The notes beneath the pieces were generated by a model that did no database searches, was not told where the DNA came from, and was given only the letters and a program-made list of their open reading frames with translations. Below, in pieces: positions 48,227 to 61,662 of a DNA stretch of 64,000 bases; the stretch's first letter is position 1, and every line of letters begins with the position of its first letter. A program made the translations under genes and the position numbers. The DNA lies in assembly GCA_949775045.1 (NCBI GenBank), contig OX459108.1, forward strand, positions 6,699,961-6,763,960, in the 5' to 3' direction. This DNA is from Metridium senile. Its lineage: Eukaryota; Cnidaria; Anthozoa; Actiniaria; Metridiidae.

Positions 48227-48794
48227 TTTGTTTCTCATTAAAAATGTAGAGATCGTGACAGATAGAATCGTAAAGATTCGTTAGCCTGTGTACAGCCGTC
48301 CCCACCCCTCTCCTCCTTCTTAGGGACGTCTTATTGCTAAAACAACTGACACTAGGAACCCCTCCCCCCATTACCACCCTCATAAAAATAGGGTTTGGTT
48401 ACTTTTTCAACAACTTCAAACGCACGGGCTCGGGTTTGCATTGAAATTCAAGACCTCGGCCTCGGCCTCTAAACTTCTTTACTTGGAGTGCCAACTCTCT
48501 AGAACAGAACGTAGTGATAGCGAATACCTTGGCAAACATTAGGTCAAGAAATATTGCGTTCGGTTTCAGCGGGAACGAGTTAAAAAACTGAAGAAAACAC
48601 ACCAATTTTTCGCCATTTTCATATCCAATATCGAAGCACATGGTCTTCACGTGATCTTCCCTGTACTCCCTGTCAAATTGATGATAACGTCGATCATCGT
48701 CAATCATTAAAAAAGAAAATTATTATTATCGAGCTTCGGTAGTTCCTTCAGCTAGAAGTAAAGCTGGTCTCCCAGGAAGCCGACGGTGCGCTCT

Positions 48795-48811
48795 TTTCCC
48801 CCCTCTTTCCA

Positions 48812-48843
<32 letters not shown>

Positions 48844-48960
48844 TACTCAAAGCTACACTGATTGGAAAGAAGTCGAAACAAGTGTGAGGCCACTGAGGAT
48901 CGAACTCGTGACCTCTCGCTCCGAAACCCGCGCACTAACCAACTTAGCTACTCTTGTTCC
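48795..48960 (-). repeat. tRNA-derived SINE S2 (U4 copy)
   Basis: Same A box, B box and body as in U2. Confidence 0.65.
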
Positions 48961-49315
48961 TAAAAATAACCACAAGGTCTGGTAGTGAGACCGCAAAGGC
49001 CATCAGGGTATTATTGTCCACTTTGTCTAAAATCGCTGGTTTGTTATGACTAATTTGCAATGAAGACCTGAATACCTCTTTCGTATGTATTATCAACCAA
49101 AAGGCGAGGCAGATTTTGCTTGTTAGAGAAAGTTGCAACTGTTCAATAAGGGGCGTTTTTTACGGTCGGTTTCGATCATTGTAGGAGTCATGCAAAGGAT
49201 TTATACATGGGCGCTTAGAGATTTAAAATTTGTGTTGCTATGTTCAATCTCGTTCATTGCGCTCTCTCGTCAGATATCGAATTGGAAGTTCGAAGATATT
49301 ATATTTGTTTCATAT

Positions 49316-50093
49316 AAGGGCCCGGGCAAACGTTTTCAACATTTGCCTCAACATTCAACGTTCGATTTATTTGAATGGCAATGTTGAAGCCGTTTGCCCG
49401 CCCTTTCAAAAAACAACATAACATCGCCAATAATGTATAATTCATATTTTTAGAAAATACTTGTTTTTATATTTTCTTCAATATCTATCTTTAGGATCCC
49501 GAGTCCGCAAAACCAATTCAAATTGAAGGAAGTGGTACAAATGGAATGGAATTTGATTCAGGTAAATGCTATAATGTCTATATTTACAGCCATTTTCGTA
49601 AAGGTTGTACATTCGTATCAAAGATATGCCCATTGTTCTGTTGCAATCTCAACATGCTAAAAAAAAAAAGAAAAACATTTCGCGCGCTAGTCTTTTCAAT
49701 ATTCAATATTGTTAAAACGTGTTGAATCGAAGTTGAATTCATGTTGAAAGAGTTTAATCGCGTTTAAACTTTGCTTCAACATCCATTCAACATTTCTTTT
49801 GTTCTGTGAATGTTGAATCGGAGTCGAAGTCGTTTGACCTGCTCCGTTCAACATTGTTGACTACACCCATGCGCATTTAGTTGTCTTTCAAATACGTAAC
49901 ACGTTCAACAATGTTGAAATTAAAGGAGGTGGCAAACGGTTTCAACATTGAACAAAATCGAACAGATGTTGAAGCAAATATTGAAATGGTTTGCCCACCT
50001 ACGTTCAACATCGTTCAACAACCATTCTACAGCGTTCAAGAAAATCGAACAAATGTTGAAGCAAATGTAGAAGCCGTTTGCCTGCAGGGCCTT
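49316..50093. mobile_element. Foldback/MITE element FB-A (U4 copy) interrupted by an exon 2 fragment
   Basis: Identical arrangement to 35100-35878. Confidence 0.75.
49495..49561 (+). pseudogene. Orphan copy of toxin-gene exon 2 (in U4 FB-A)
   Basis: 67-nt gene-1-type exon with intact acceptor and donor, as in U3. Confidence 0.8.
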
Positions 50094-50322
50094 AATACCT
50101 ATCAACAAAGTCTAAACACCCCTACTGAAATTAACTTTGTATTGAGAAAAATAAACATACAACTCAGGATATATATGGGATTTTAAAGTGTTTCATTTTT
50201 TAGCTTCAATTGTTTGATAATGTGTACGATTCCTTAAATTACTACGAGCTGCTGTCAAATTGTAAATAATATATTACACGCTATCGAGGCTGAGGTTGTG
50301 TACTTGAATCCTGAAAAGTTGT

Positions 50323-50614
50323 ATTTGGTTCTATTTCATGGATATAGTGCTTGTGCTCTATTCCACAGTAGCGATTTGATATTATTCCATGGATATAGTG
50401 TTTGTGCTCTATTCCACAGTAGCAATTTTATTTTATTTCATGGATATAGTGTATGCGCTCTATTTCACAGTAGTAATTTGATTCTATTTCATTGATATAG
50501 TGTATGCGCTCTATTTCACAGTAGTAATTTGATTCTATTTCATTGATAAAGTCTATGCGCTCTTTTCCACAGCAGCAGGTTCATTCTTTTATGGATGTAG
50601 TTTTTGCGCTCTAG
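50323..50614. repeat. 51-bp minisatellite (U4)
   Basis: Same length and variants as in U3. Confidence 0.85.
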
Positions 50615-51440
50615 TTTGCTGAGTTATAAAAATATCTGCATCTAGATCTTTACATTCCGGCGACATATACAAAAAACGAATAATTAATTAAACGAATTGT
50701 ACTCAACTATGTAATCAAGAGCAGCTATTCATATATTACGTAACCATGGATTACACTAGTGATAAACACTCAATACGTCTTATATGATACGACAAAAGAA
50801 AACAGAGAGAACAATAACAAGTAGGAAATGCATTAATTGACTTGATTGTTTCCTAAAAAACGTATTTTACAACCATTACACCAAGGCACTGTTCTTCCCT
50901 GAGGCTCGCTCACACTCACTACCACTACATTCGGCATTACCAGTTAGAAATGCATTAGCTACAAGATAGACATTCAAAACATGATTATTTCTTGATTCTA
51001 TGATTGTTTTAGTTAGGTAATATTATTTTAATTACATGACAGCGGTTCAGCATCTCCATTTTTATCCTCAGAAGTCTTAATTAAGAAATAAGGCGTGTTT
51101 GTTTTTTAAACTGTACACGCCCTATTTATGTAAAAAGGTCTAAAGCATTGAATAGATTCTTATCTAGAACAAGAGAAAGCAAAAACAAGATTAAATACTT
51201 TGAAATGGATAAATATTCGACTTTGATTACGGATTGTTTTCTATTGACGAATAACTTTGATTGACAGCAGTATGTTGACAGCAGTATGTTTATTCTTATT
51301 ACGAAAGTTTTTTCATCAAAACATAGAAATAGGGCGTGTTTGGTTTTATTTGTTTATTGTAAAACCATGCACTGCATGCATGCACGGATTGCTGAACTGC
51401 TGTTTAATTTGAATTCAAACCTTTATCCTATTGTTTGAAC
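50615..51440. promoter_or_regulatory. Upstream regulatory region of gene 4
   Basis: Near-identical to U3, including the internal GACAGCAGTATGTT repeat. No gene recognised. Confidence 0.4.
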
Positions 51441-51443
51441 CCT

Positions 51444-51451
51444 TATATAAA
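51444..51451 (+). promoter_or_regulatory. TATA box of gene 4
   Basis: TATATAAA, 49 bases before the start codon at 51493. Confidence 0.75.
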
Positions 51452-51492
51452 GAGTCAGATTGATATTTCTATGCACTCGACGTCTTGAAAGT

Positions 51493-54400
51493 ATGGCGGT
51501 GTTCAAGCTCTTGCTAGTGTTGGTTCTGTTTCTGGTTGTTTGTGTATCAGCAAAGAAATATAGCAATGATTTCACAAATGTAAGTAAATGCATCGAATTA
51601 CACTATTTGACTTCAATACAACTATTTCTCATATGTACTTTTAAATTTACTTTCGCTGTTGGGATTCCTTCTTCTCAGTTCTATTGCTATTATTATCTGT
51701 TATGGCTCCTAGTTTTGCTCTTGCTGCTTCTGTTCTTTCTACTTCTTTTATGGCTACTATCATCACTGTTGTCATACAATCTTTCATTCTGAAATTTTAT
51801 CAATTCTATTATTTCTTCAAGTTGTTTTGATAGCTATTTCTCTGCTTTAAAACGCTCAAATTGCTGTAAATGTTTCAAACATTTAATCGATAGTTACTGA
51901 ATTTAGTTGTTTTATTACTGACACTTTTGAAGCATCGCAGAGGAAACTAGAATGAATAGAGGGACAACTAGACTTCGACAATTTCAATTTGGTTAATATT
52001 TTATTGAGCCGATATGATATTGATACATATTAGTAAACTGAGCCTATACGTATCTCTGGAATTTGTATATATAGCAGGACATGCAATGCGTTAACATAAC
52101 ATCGCCAATAATGTATAATTCATATCGTTAGAAAATACTTGTTTTTAAATATTTATTTATATTTTCTTCAATATTTATTTTTAGGATCCCGAGTCAAAAC
52201 CAATTCAAATTGAAGGAAGTGGTACAAACGGAATGAAATTTGATTCAGGTAAATGCTATAATGTCTATATTTACAGCCATTTTCGTAAAGGTTGTACATT
52301 CGTATCAAAGATATGCCCATTGTTCTGTTGCAATCTAAACATGCGGAAAAAAAAGAAAAACATTTCACGCGCTAATCAAAGTCTTTTGCTACTTCTCCCC
52401 TATAATACCTTATATGGTAATTGCATTGTTTTCAAGATTGCATCAGTATCTTTGGTACGGTTGAACTATTGAAATCCATTTTGACTATTCTGTATAATTC
52501 TCTGTCTAATCGGTCACGTGTCTCAAAAACTATTCATCTCTGATATTTTATAATATAAACTAATGACAAAATCAGAGTTCTAACAAGTCAAGCTGAAAAT
52601 ATAACACATTATGGTGTTTAAAATAGTCAGAGTCAAATCTCGCAGTATGACTTATGTTATTAAACTTTTGAGTTTATTAATATTGAGTAGAAATATTTAA
52701 ACAATTTAGCGTAAAGCTTTGACTCTTTTGAATTTGTCGACGACGCTAATTTTACAAAAATGCTTGAATTACAAGGTACACCTTTAAGGTGACTGGCTAC
52801 TTTTGAACGCTTTTGAACGTTCGATTCGAGCCCACGGTTTGCGCGCGCACAAAAACCGCTGAATAAAATACACCTGGCTTCAACAGGGCAAAACCCTCGA
52901 ATTTTGCACGGGACTCTATACTTTTGTTATGCTTAATTAAAAAACCTAATAAAATCTATATATATCCAAGTTTTTCAAAAAGTTCTAACATACAAAAAAA
53001 ATCGATTTTCGTAGTATTTTTTGTCGGACTTCATGCGAGTTTTGAAAGCACTGAAAGGACGAAATATGTCAGATCAAGGTATTTCTTTATCTTTTATTCA
53101 AAACCATCCATGTTGTAATGTAGAATGAATCATTGCCCGTCATCTGTGCTTGATATAGTATGAAAAAAAAAACTATTTTCATATGAGTTGTGATTTTTTT
53201 CATATCGCTTCAGTTTTCGCAGGTTTTTCTTCAAAATCTCGCGCGTAGGCGTTCATTAAATGCTGATTATCTCGGAAATGAGCTCGGGACACCCCATTTT
53301 TCTATTCATTTTTGGCATTAGTATTAAATTTCACATTAAAAAATCGTAGTTTAAAGAAAAGTTTAACATTATTTCCAAAAGTAGCCAATCACCTTAACGC
53401 AACAAATTTGTTATATCTTCAAAAAGAGCAATATACTGGCTTTCATTGTCTGCAGTATAATTTTTTTTATGATAAACTGTACACAATTACTCTATTCTGA
53501 TTGGACGAGAGGAGAACAATTAAATTGTAAATTGTACTCAGCAGAGTACCAATTAGTTGTTCAGTATATTGTAAATAAAAATTTGCACGATCTTAAATAC
53601 AATTTGTAATTAATAGTTACGAGTGATGTTTTGAAAGTTTTCAAAATTAGACGAGCCTGTGAAGGGAGTCCAATTTGATAACTTTCAAAACATCACAAGT
53701 ATCTTTTAATTACAAATTGTACAAGAAGATCAGTGCGATTTATTATATATCGGAATCGAGTAATCTTGTATAGTGTAAAGAAAGGCTCACGATCTTTTAC
53801 AGTTTGTAATTAATAGATACTTGTAATGGTTTGAAAGTTTTCAAAATTGGACAAATCTAATTGTTCGACCAATCTTGAAAACTTTTAAAACATCACTCGT
53901 ATCTATTTATTACAAATTTTACTCAAGATCGTGCAATTCCCTATATATACTAATTGTCGTAGGTCGTGTTTTTACAATATTCATATCTACCCTTCAAAGT
54001 GTATTTACAACTTTGAATTTCAAGGTACAACGAATTACCAAGATGACGATGATGAAGCTACTGATAATATGTCAGAAAGTGAGAAGAAGAAGTTACTTGA
54101 ACTTCTCGAAAAGGAAGGACAACCAGGATGGCGCAAAGCTGCAATTGCAGAGGTATTTTTTAGAACACTAGTACTCGTAACAAAAATATATTTTTTTCAA
54201 ATTACATGCAAAAACTTATTTTCCCTGCTTTCAATTTTTGTGGTAATTCTATATACCTTCAAACTAAATTAAAAAAGCAAAACAATGAAAAGCATATATC
54301 TAATTTAGTTTACATTGTGGCTAGAAATCGAAAAGAAAAAACATTGATCCCGAAGGGGGTAATGGGATGTATCCCATCGTGCTTTTATGCGAGTGACACT

Positions 54401-57400
54401 TTCAACGTTTGCTTGAGGATCATGTCCAAAAAGTGAGAAACAAAATTAAAATACGATTGTGCATCTTGAACCCTTGTAAAATAACTACAATACTCGGAGT
54501 TCATAATATCTAGCACCGCTGTACAATTTGACAAAAAGTGCATTTGCGTTGGGATAATATAGATTTGGAGTAAGTTTAAGTGTGGTTTCTGTTGTTTAGC
54601 GGTAGTATTTTTCCGTGCATGGCTTATAATTTTGCTTGTGTGTAATTTAGCCTTGTGTAATTTAGTATTTCATATTGATGCCTTTTGGTCTGAAGATTGA
54701 GTTTTAGGATAATTTTGCCATCTAAATATTGTCGGAGCAACATTTCGCAGCCTTTTGTTGATTTGTTTGTGTGTTTTCTATTTGTTTTACTTGCAATAAA
54801 GCGGTTAATTTTTCTTCGCTAAGTAAAGGAAGCCGTCCTTGATTGAAAGCAGCCATTTTCCCGCTCTCTGCTTGTCCAATAATGTTTTAATTATTGAACG
54901 ATTGACGTACGACTTCCAAATTTGGTAAGCACATTAACCCGACGAAATCGAACAATCATAAACGGAGAAATAATTTGAATAAATATTAATTCAAACTATT
55001 GTACTATCAGTTATGCATGTATTAAAATGTTCTCCAGCATGAGTAAAAGTATTTAATAATATCATCATAAATTACCTACTTTGGAATGGCTCACCTTAAA
55101 CAACAAATGTTTTTGCTGTAGGCCAAGAAAACTGGCGAGAAGATGAAAGTTGAGATTGCTGGTAAAAGTAAAGATTTAACAAAGAAGAGCAATTCAGGTA
55201 TTTGAACAATATATATATATATATATATATATATTTTTTTATTGTTTATTTATTTGTCACAATGATACAATTTTCAACAAATAAAGAGTATATACAGGAG
55301 ATGGAAACAGAACTTTAGTCCTAATTGAATATCCTGCTGCTCCTTAAATATAACTAATAATAGAATTATACGTACAATGCGAAAATTATACTAACAAATA
55401 CAGTATCTAGTAAAACTATCTCTTCCTCTTTGCTTTTCTTGAGTTGCATCAGTTGTACATCAGCAGTTTGGTCTTCCACTTGATCTTTTTTTGGCTTGAA
55501 ATTGAGGTCACTCAGCAAAGCTTCAATTTTGCATGCTGGCCGTTGGCTCAAAACGAGCTCTTCCGCCCTTTGACAGGTCTTATTTTTCGTCCCTCCTCAC
55601 TAACATAATGTTATAGTGGGGAGCCGGTTTAGTCGCCGACAATCCGACCATGCGGCAGGTGGTACTGGGTAACAATGTTACCAGTAGCAGAGTCGCCAGT
55701 AGACCCTGACCTGACTCGTCCAACTTTTCAATTATTACTATTATCTTGAAATATTCAAAATATACAGCAAATCTCGTAAAATTCCCACTATTCCAATTCG
55801 CAATTGTTAAATTTTCTCAACTGTGAAGACGATGAGAATAAAAGGCCCGGGTAACTTTTGAAACGGTCGTATTATTCTTTTAGCGGGATAATCATAAGAT
55901 GACGTCATGTAGAAGCACAGGCATGATACCAAGACTACCACTACTATCACTTTAGTTGCAATAAATAATGCTGGGAGGTTCCTCATTTGTTTGTACGTAG
56001 TTGTTAAAAATAAAAGTGATGTTAATTGACTGTTTTTAATTATCTTTCAGAACTCCCCACAGCACTTATATCTAAAGTCCAAAGCAAGATGTCTTTATTC
56101 GAAGGTCCATTGGCAAAAAGTGTAAAAGGCTCCATTTCAGGCCTGACGAAGAAATGGTCCAGTCTAGACGATGATCAAAGAGATGGTATCGCAGGAACAC
56201 TTGGGGTCATATCAAGCAACATCGAAAAGTTTGCAGGGGCCAGAGACAATCCCGTCGGAGCAATACAAGGAGCCATCGATATCATTGGTTCGATAGCGAG
56301 TAACTTTGGACCGAAAGGCCAATTGATTAGCATGGGACTTGGCTTTGTCTCTGCCTTATTGGGCTTGTTTGGTAAGGGTCCAAAGCCAAAACCCTTAGAT
56401 CAAATTGTCAGAGAGGAAATAAACCAAGCCTTGTCTGAATATCGTGACCAGGAACTTACCGATAAGGCAAAAGGTTTGGTAACAGCATTTGGTTCTTCGA
56501 AGGCATACTTGGATGGTGTTGCATCTTCTGGAAAACTATTGGGCGTAGATGAGATGCAGATTGCTTCATCTAGAGTTCCTATGACTCAGGGATCAATGTT
56601 CATGGGTGAGCTGTTGACAGTGATCAGTGACATGTTTTCAAAGAACAAGCAGGAGGATGCTACGAAGTGCATCAAATATTGTGAGCTCTATGCTCAGCTC
56701 ACTGCAATACGAGACATGATACTTACACAGTTTATATCCTTGGCCTCTGACGACAAACTGCTTGAAGCTGACGTATTGGGGCTAATAGGATACAGAAAGA
56801 ATTTTCGACTTGGAGCAAAGATTATCTTCGAAAAACTTTATACTGTAGACTATGGCAGCATGATTTTACCTTATTTTGATCCAGACATCAGTGTGACAAC
56901 CGACGCTTACGCCACTTCTGTCTTGAATTTGGGAAAGTACGATCGATCATTGGCTGGGTTATATTGTCTTCAGGCATCTAATAAGTATGACCTTGATTGG
57001 CAGAGAAAGTATAGTATCTTCAAGTTGGATGGTAAACCTTATGTTACGATAGCAAGTCGAAGTAACGACAATTGCTACTGGAAACTTGTACCTCACGGAA
57101 GCAACACCTACAGCATCGTAAACAAATACAAGTGTGACCAAAAGTACGATTATTGTGGTGCGATGCTATCGTGGGACGGAGTGGATGGCACTGGCTATGT
57201 AAACATCGACCATAAAGACCCGATATTGTGGGAAATAAATGGTTTTAACTATAGGAGGTAAGAGTCTTCAACTACAATACGTAAAAGTGATCTCGCGGGC
57301 TTATTCAATCACATACGGACATTAACACCCGTGTCTTAGGTACCTCAATGTTATCCAAATACACTCGTCTAAATTTCCAATTTCAACTTATTCCCCAAGA

Positions 57401-59098
57401 AAATTGTTTGGGGAAAACCGATTGTGGCATTACCAAGTCACCTAATCATAAACATATGACTGCAGGCGGTATTGATTTATTGTGCATCTTTTTTATAGGA
57501 TTAGAAGCAAATGGGGCTGTAATTCTGGTAACTCTTATTGCAATAAAGAGCTAAGGATGTTAACAAGAACAAAATGGAACGGCAATATAATGATACCTTC
57601 GAAAATGTCTTTGTCTGTTGGTCAGCTGGCTGCAAGCGATGGAAAATACTACTGGAGGCTACGAAAGGTGAGTTTTGCTGACTTTCATAAATGTTTTGTG
57701 GTACATTTTATGACTGGCTAATTCAATTACGGATGTCGAAGAAGAGAAACCTAAAAACTAATCTTAAGACCGAAAATGATCACAGGATATATACCACACA
57801 GGCCAATGAGACGAGTGAAACATTTATGCCCCCCCCCCCCCAAAAAAATAACAGAAATAACGGTTCAGACATATTAAAAATCCCATGACCCTTTTGGGTT
57901 ATTAGACTTTCGGCTTTTTCAGCAACAACTGTACTGGAATTAGTTATATAGAAAATAAAGAAAGTTAAAGTCAGTAAAAGTACTGAACATTTCTTACCAG
58001 AGTGATATCTATTTCTTTAAGCCGTAGTTTTCTATTTACTTGGAAAATAAGTGAGAACATTATTTCGACCTTTGAAGATGTTTTAGGTACTACATACAAT
58101 ATGAGCGGACGATCTGTATGGGATATGCAGTGGATGGTCGAACACTAGTCACTGGATATGTCGGACGTCTCGCACACATTGGACACGAATATTGTATAAT
58201 GCTTATGAATTCCAACATAAGTTCTTTCATGTTTTACTAAAATTGTCAACATAAAAGTAAATCTGGCCGAGAAAATTATTGTTGAAATTTATACGCAAAT
58301 CAGCACGAATCTGTGTATGGGATGTATATTTGAGAGCATCCTGAATATGACCAGAACACTATAAGAGACAAACGTAAAAAAATGTTAATAATGAATCCTG
58401 ACTGCAATTTCAGAATTCTTAATACTATAAGAGGTTCTTTTTTGAATTTTTGACATTTGATTTTTTTTTTTTTTTAACCATTTAAAGAACTCGCAGAATG
58501 TGTTTTATTGAATTAAAAACTCGGTTATAATTTATTGAAGAAGTTTGTACTTTATTAAATACTGATCCTTTGTTTTCAATATTACGTGAAAATGCTTACA
58601 AAAAATAAAGTACAAGACTGGAATAGTTCCATAGTTTTAACCAACTCGATACTCTTTAAGTAAAGTTCATATTTTTGTTTTTGATTCAGCGAACCTAGAG
58701 CTGCTTGAAGTGTTTCTTACCCAAGGTAAGGGAATAATCAAATTTGCGTAAACACAATGCAACTCCTTTCGGTCGTGCAATTGCCGTTTGCCATTCACTC
58801 GGTCAGCCCGTTTTGAAATACATGTATACAAAGAAATATAGAGACAATACAAGCTAGACCGGTTGAGCATTTCAATACGTATTGGCATACATATAAACGT
58901 ACATTTAATTAATAAACTTACAAACTATGATGTCCTTGTTTTTTATAAAAGACTCTGCAAGATGACTTGTTTAATAGAATATGATACTGAATAGAACTTT
59001 ATTTTTTTGCAGATGTCTTCGCTGGATATGATGCATTACTAAAGACTGGATATTACGAGTTCTTACAGAATTGTTTAGAGTTTAACTTAGGCAAATAA
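51493..59098 (+). CDS. Secreted jellyfish-toxin-like (CfTX/CrTX-type) protein, copy 4
   Basis: Exons: 51493-51579, 52185-52248, 54025-54152, 55122-55197, 56051-57257, 57499-57667, 58106-58193 (least sure), 58690-58725, 59013-59098; 646 residues. The exon 5 product appears identical to copy 3, as do the signal peptide and exons 2-4, so this is the most recent duplicate. Intron 6 carries only 13 C and around it matches gene 1 rather than gene 3, a sign of gene conversion. Full-length and unbroken by my reading. Secretion is well supported by the signal peptide; the toxin role rests on resemblance of exon 5 to cnidarian pore-forming toxins. Confidence 0.8.
53585..53934. repeat. Double hairpin in intron 2 (U4)
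   Basis: Same two stem-loops as in U3. Confidence 0.6.
55209..55727 (-). mobile_element. 3' fragment of a retroelement in intron 4 (U4)
   Basis: As in U3, with the same 18-base loss and a TA run at 55209-55234. Confidence 0.4.
57713..57951. mobile_element. Decayed TA-type MITE in intron 6 (U4) with a 13-C run
   Basis: Shortest C run (57829-57841). The flanking variants (GAGACGAGTG and no ATC before ATGCC) match U1, and a further 18 bases or so are missing after ATATTAAA. Confidence 0.55.
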
Positions 59099-59099
59099 A
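59094..59099 (+). promoter_or_regulatory. Polyadenylation signal of gene 4
   Basis: AATAAA overlapping the TAA stop. Confidence 0.5.
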
Positions 59100-59636
59100 A
59101 TGAACATGAATTAAATGTTTCCTTGTATTCACTTCTATACCTTTAAACTTATTTCGTATTATCATATGATCCGTATTTTTCCCGGCGCACGCTCTTAAGA
59201 AAACCTTCGGAAAAAGTTACGTGATGGGGTCCGAACGGATTTTTTCACCTGGTCCGTACAAACACGTACGGACCCGCTACTCGAAACATCACAACAAAAA
59301 TGGCGCGCGCCGGGCAAAATACGGGTCATATGATAAAAAACTTATTGACTGAGTTAGGTCGTGCCTTACGGGAAAATATTTGGCTCTTGGTCATTTGTAC
59401 TTACCTGGCTGCGCTTGGTCCGTACGTCGTGACCGCCAGCCAAATATTTTCCCGTACGGCCCTCTCACTCAGTCATATAAGTACTTACTTATTCCAAAAC
59501 AACCATTATATAACATTCCACTAGACGCCAACGTCAACTTGGAATAAAAGCTGGTAACAAGCGGTTTCTGAGTCATGGTGATTACGTATTTATTATTTAC
59601 GTATATATTTTTTAAATCTTAAAAATTTGTATTGCT
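59100..59636. other. Shortened intergenic spacer downstream of gene 4
   Basis: Contains FB-C, then at about 59590-59630 a junction where about 790 bp present in U3 (about 45424-46215) are replaced by some 40 AT-rich bases. Confidence 0.65.
59347..59474. mobile_element. Foldback element FB-C (U4 copy)
   Basis: Same arms as in U2. Confidence 0.7.
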
Positions 59637-59966
59637 TCAGTGATTTTTACCCATACTCCCGCTTGAGCTAGTCGCGTAGTCGAGGAGCCGGTAAGCAACA
59701 AATGACTGTATTTCGTGACCACCACCAAACGTTGGGCCATAGTCTGTGCTGGAATAAACAGCTTTCTGTTTTCTTGCACTGACCAGCTCTACTTTCTTTG
59801 GTTGATATCCATTGTTCCCATACAAGTGGAATAAAAACGATTTGCTTGAGTACGAGTAGCCACCACCTAACAAGGAAGTATTCATGGTCAAACAAGCAAA
59901 CGAATGACCAAACGAATGAATCGAACGAACTCGCGAACGAACAAATTCAGCAACAACAAAAAACAA
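59637..59966 (-). pseudogene. TLDc-domain exon remnant (U4 copy, frame intact)
   Basis: Same 109-codon frame as in U2, with SSKSFLFHLYGNNGYQPKK and YGPTFGGGHEI; the clearest of the copies. Confidence 0.6.
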
Positions 59967-60931
59967 ACATCGGCATTACACTATACTATGTGCTAATGTC
60001 TCGACTACTTGTTGCGAGGAAGCGATTTCCGACAAGAACAGGACTGCACTTTGATACCCTTTGCGTACATATTGCGGGTCACGTGCAGCGATTTTGCTTA
60101 TTTGCATATTATTATCCGAACGCCTGTAATTATTTATGCTAATTAACTTTGAGAAATTACAAAGAACAATGTTAAATTCGTACTTTCCATTCTCGCGAAC
60201 AAGAACGAAAAAGCGCCAGGTAAAATAGAACTTAAAAAATAAAAGTAATAATACAACGATAGTTTTGTTTTTTTCTCTCTTTACCTCTTAGCTCTTGATC
60301 GATATACCGATTTCATTTGAGTGAATATAGTGTCGAAATTAAATGGCGTCCTCTTGTATGGAAAGTATGATAATGGATGAAGAAATGCCATTGTGTGGCT
60401 TCGTATGCCCCTTTAAAAAAGTTAACATCGGACATTTGATGTACATTTACGACTTAAAATAAGTCCTGGATTGTTTTCTTTCGAATTTGAATGTAACATT
60501 TGACTTCTGAAATATCTATGCAGTCACTGTGTATGCGATTTTTGCCTGTAAAATTCTACATCGATAAACACGTGATCAAGAAACGAGTCAAAGGTACCAT
60601 CATTTCCGGCAATCAACCTCTTGGTGATAAAACAACTTGTTTTTCGTTGATAAATGTAAGTATGTTAGGGAGCACATATATACAAATCTAATTGTATTTG
60701 ATTGAAACTGCCGTTCAAGTCGTTAAAACAGTCGTTAGAATTTTGCCGGCTATTTGGATACCGTGACCGTGGTCAAGATATCATAAAAAGCCACCCGCCC
60801 GCGGAACCAATCAAATTGCAGGATTTGACAGGATACCGTCCGCTCACGCACAAAAAAAAAAAAAAAAATACCGTTATTCTAACACATGCTCTGATTTTGA
60901 ATTTAAGACCTGCATTTGCCAAGTTAGTCAT
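59967..60931. other. Spacer between the TLDc remnant and FB-D (U4)
   Basis: No gene recognised; matches U3 closely. Confidence 0.6.
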
Positions 60932-61170
60932 TTACACCTACTTGCAGTAAGGTTGTCATACAAAAATATACATTTGTTATAAAGAAAATAGAACATTTGT
61001 GATTTAGTACGATAGGAATTGATTAAAAGACAAAAGAAGATCACTTAAGCTGAACTCTCTCTTTTGTCTTTTAATTAATTCCTTTCCACTAAATCACAAA
61101 TGTTCTATTTTCTTTGTGAAATTAAAATGTTCTATTTTGTATGACAACCTTATTGCAAGTAGCTAGGTGT
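60932..61170. mobile_element. Foldback element FB-D at the U4/U5 boundary
   Basis: Same long paired arms as at 32659-32897. Confidence 0.75.
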
Positions 61171-61321
61171 ACACACATATTTGAGAGTTTTGAAATTTTG
61201 AAATATCAATGCACATTTATTTGAGATTTTAGACACACACTAAAAGTCTTAAATTCTTAAAACTTAAGGAATTGACTATTCTAACCTTTAATTAACGCAA
61301 ATGAAATCTTGCGAATTGATC

Positions 61322-61388
61322 CTACCGAGCCTCGAACCCTCAACCCTTCGCATCTTACAGTCCGTTCACTTACCACTATGCTATCAGG
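61322..61388 (-). repeat. tRNA-derived SINE head S1 (U5 copy)
   Basis: Complete, unlike U4. Confidence 0.5.
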
Positions 61389-61557
61389 TATTTCGTTGAC
61401 AATAAAGGAATTTTAAGAAGCTTTATCTCAGCACAGCTATTGTTCGACGTTAATTTGATGCAAATATAAATTACTCGATATAAATTAAATCCGATTATTT
61501 GAGTTCCTATTTCCAGAAATTTTGCATTGAAACAATAAAAGATGGGGTAATGGGGTT

Positions 61558-61662
61558 AACTGACAACTGACAAATGGCCAAAAATGCCACTGACAACTGA
61601 CAAACGAGTCTATTTTGTACTGACAACTGACATTCAAAATAGTAACTGACAACTGACTTATT
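61558..61662. repeat. TGACAACTGACA cluster (U5, four copies)
   Basis: Same as in U3 and U4. Confidence 0.8.

Larger units (their letters stand above)
47759..61170. repeat. Tandem array unit U4 (13.4 kb)
   Basis: Fourth and shortest complete copy; nearly identical to U3 over long stretches, but without the U3 retroelement fragment and with about 790 bp deleted downstream of its gene. Confidence 0.85.
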
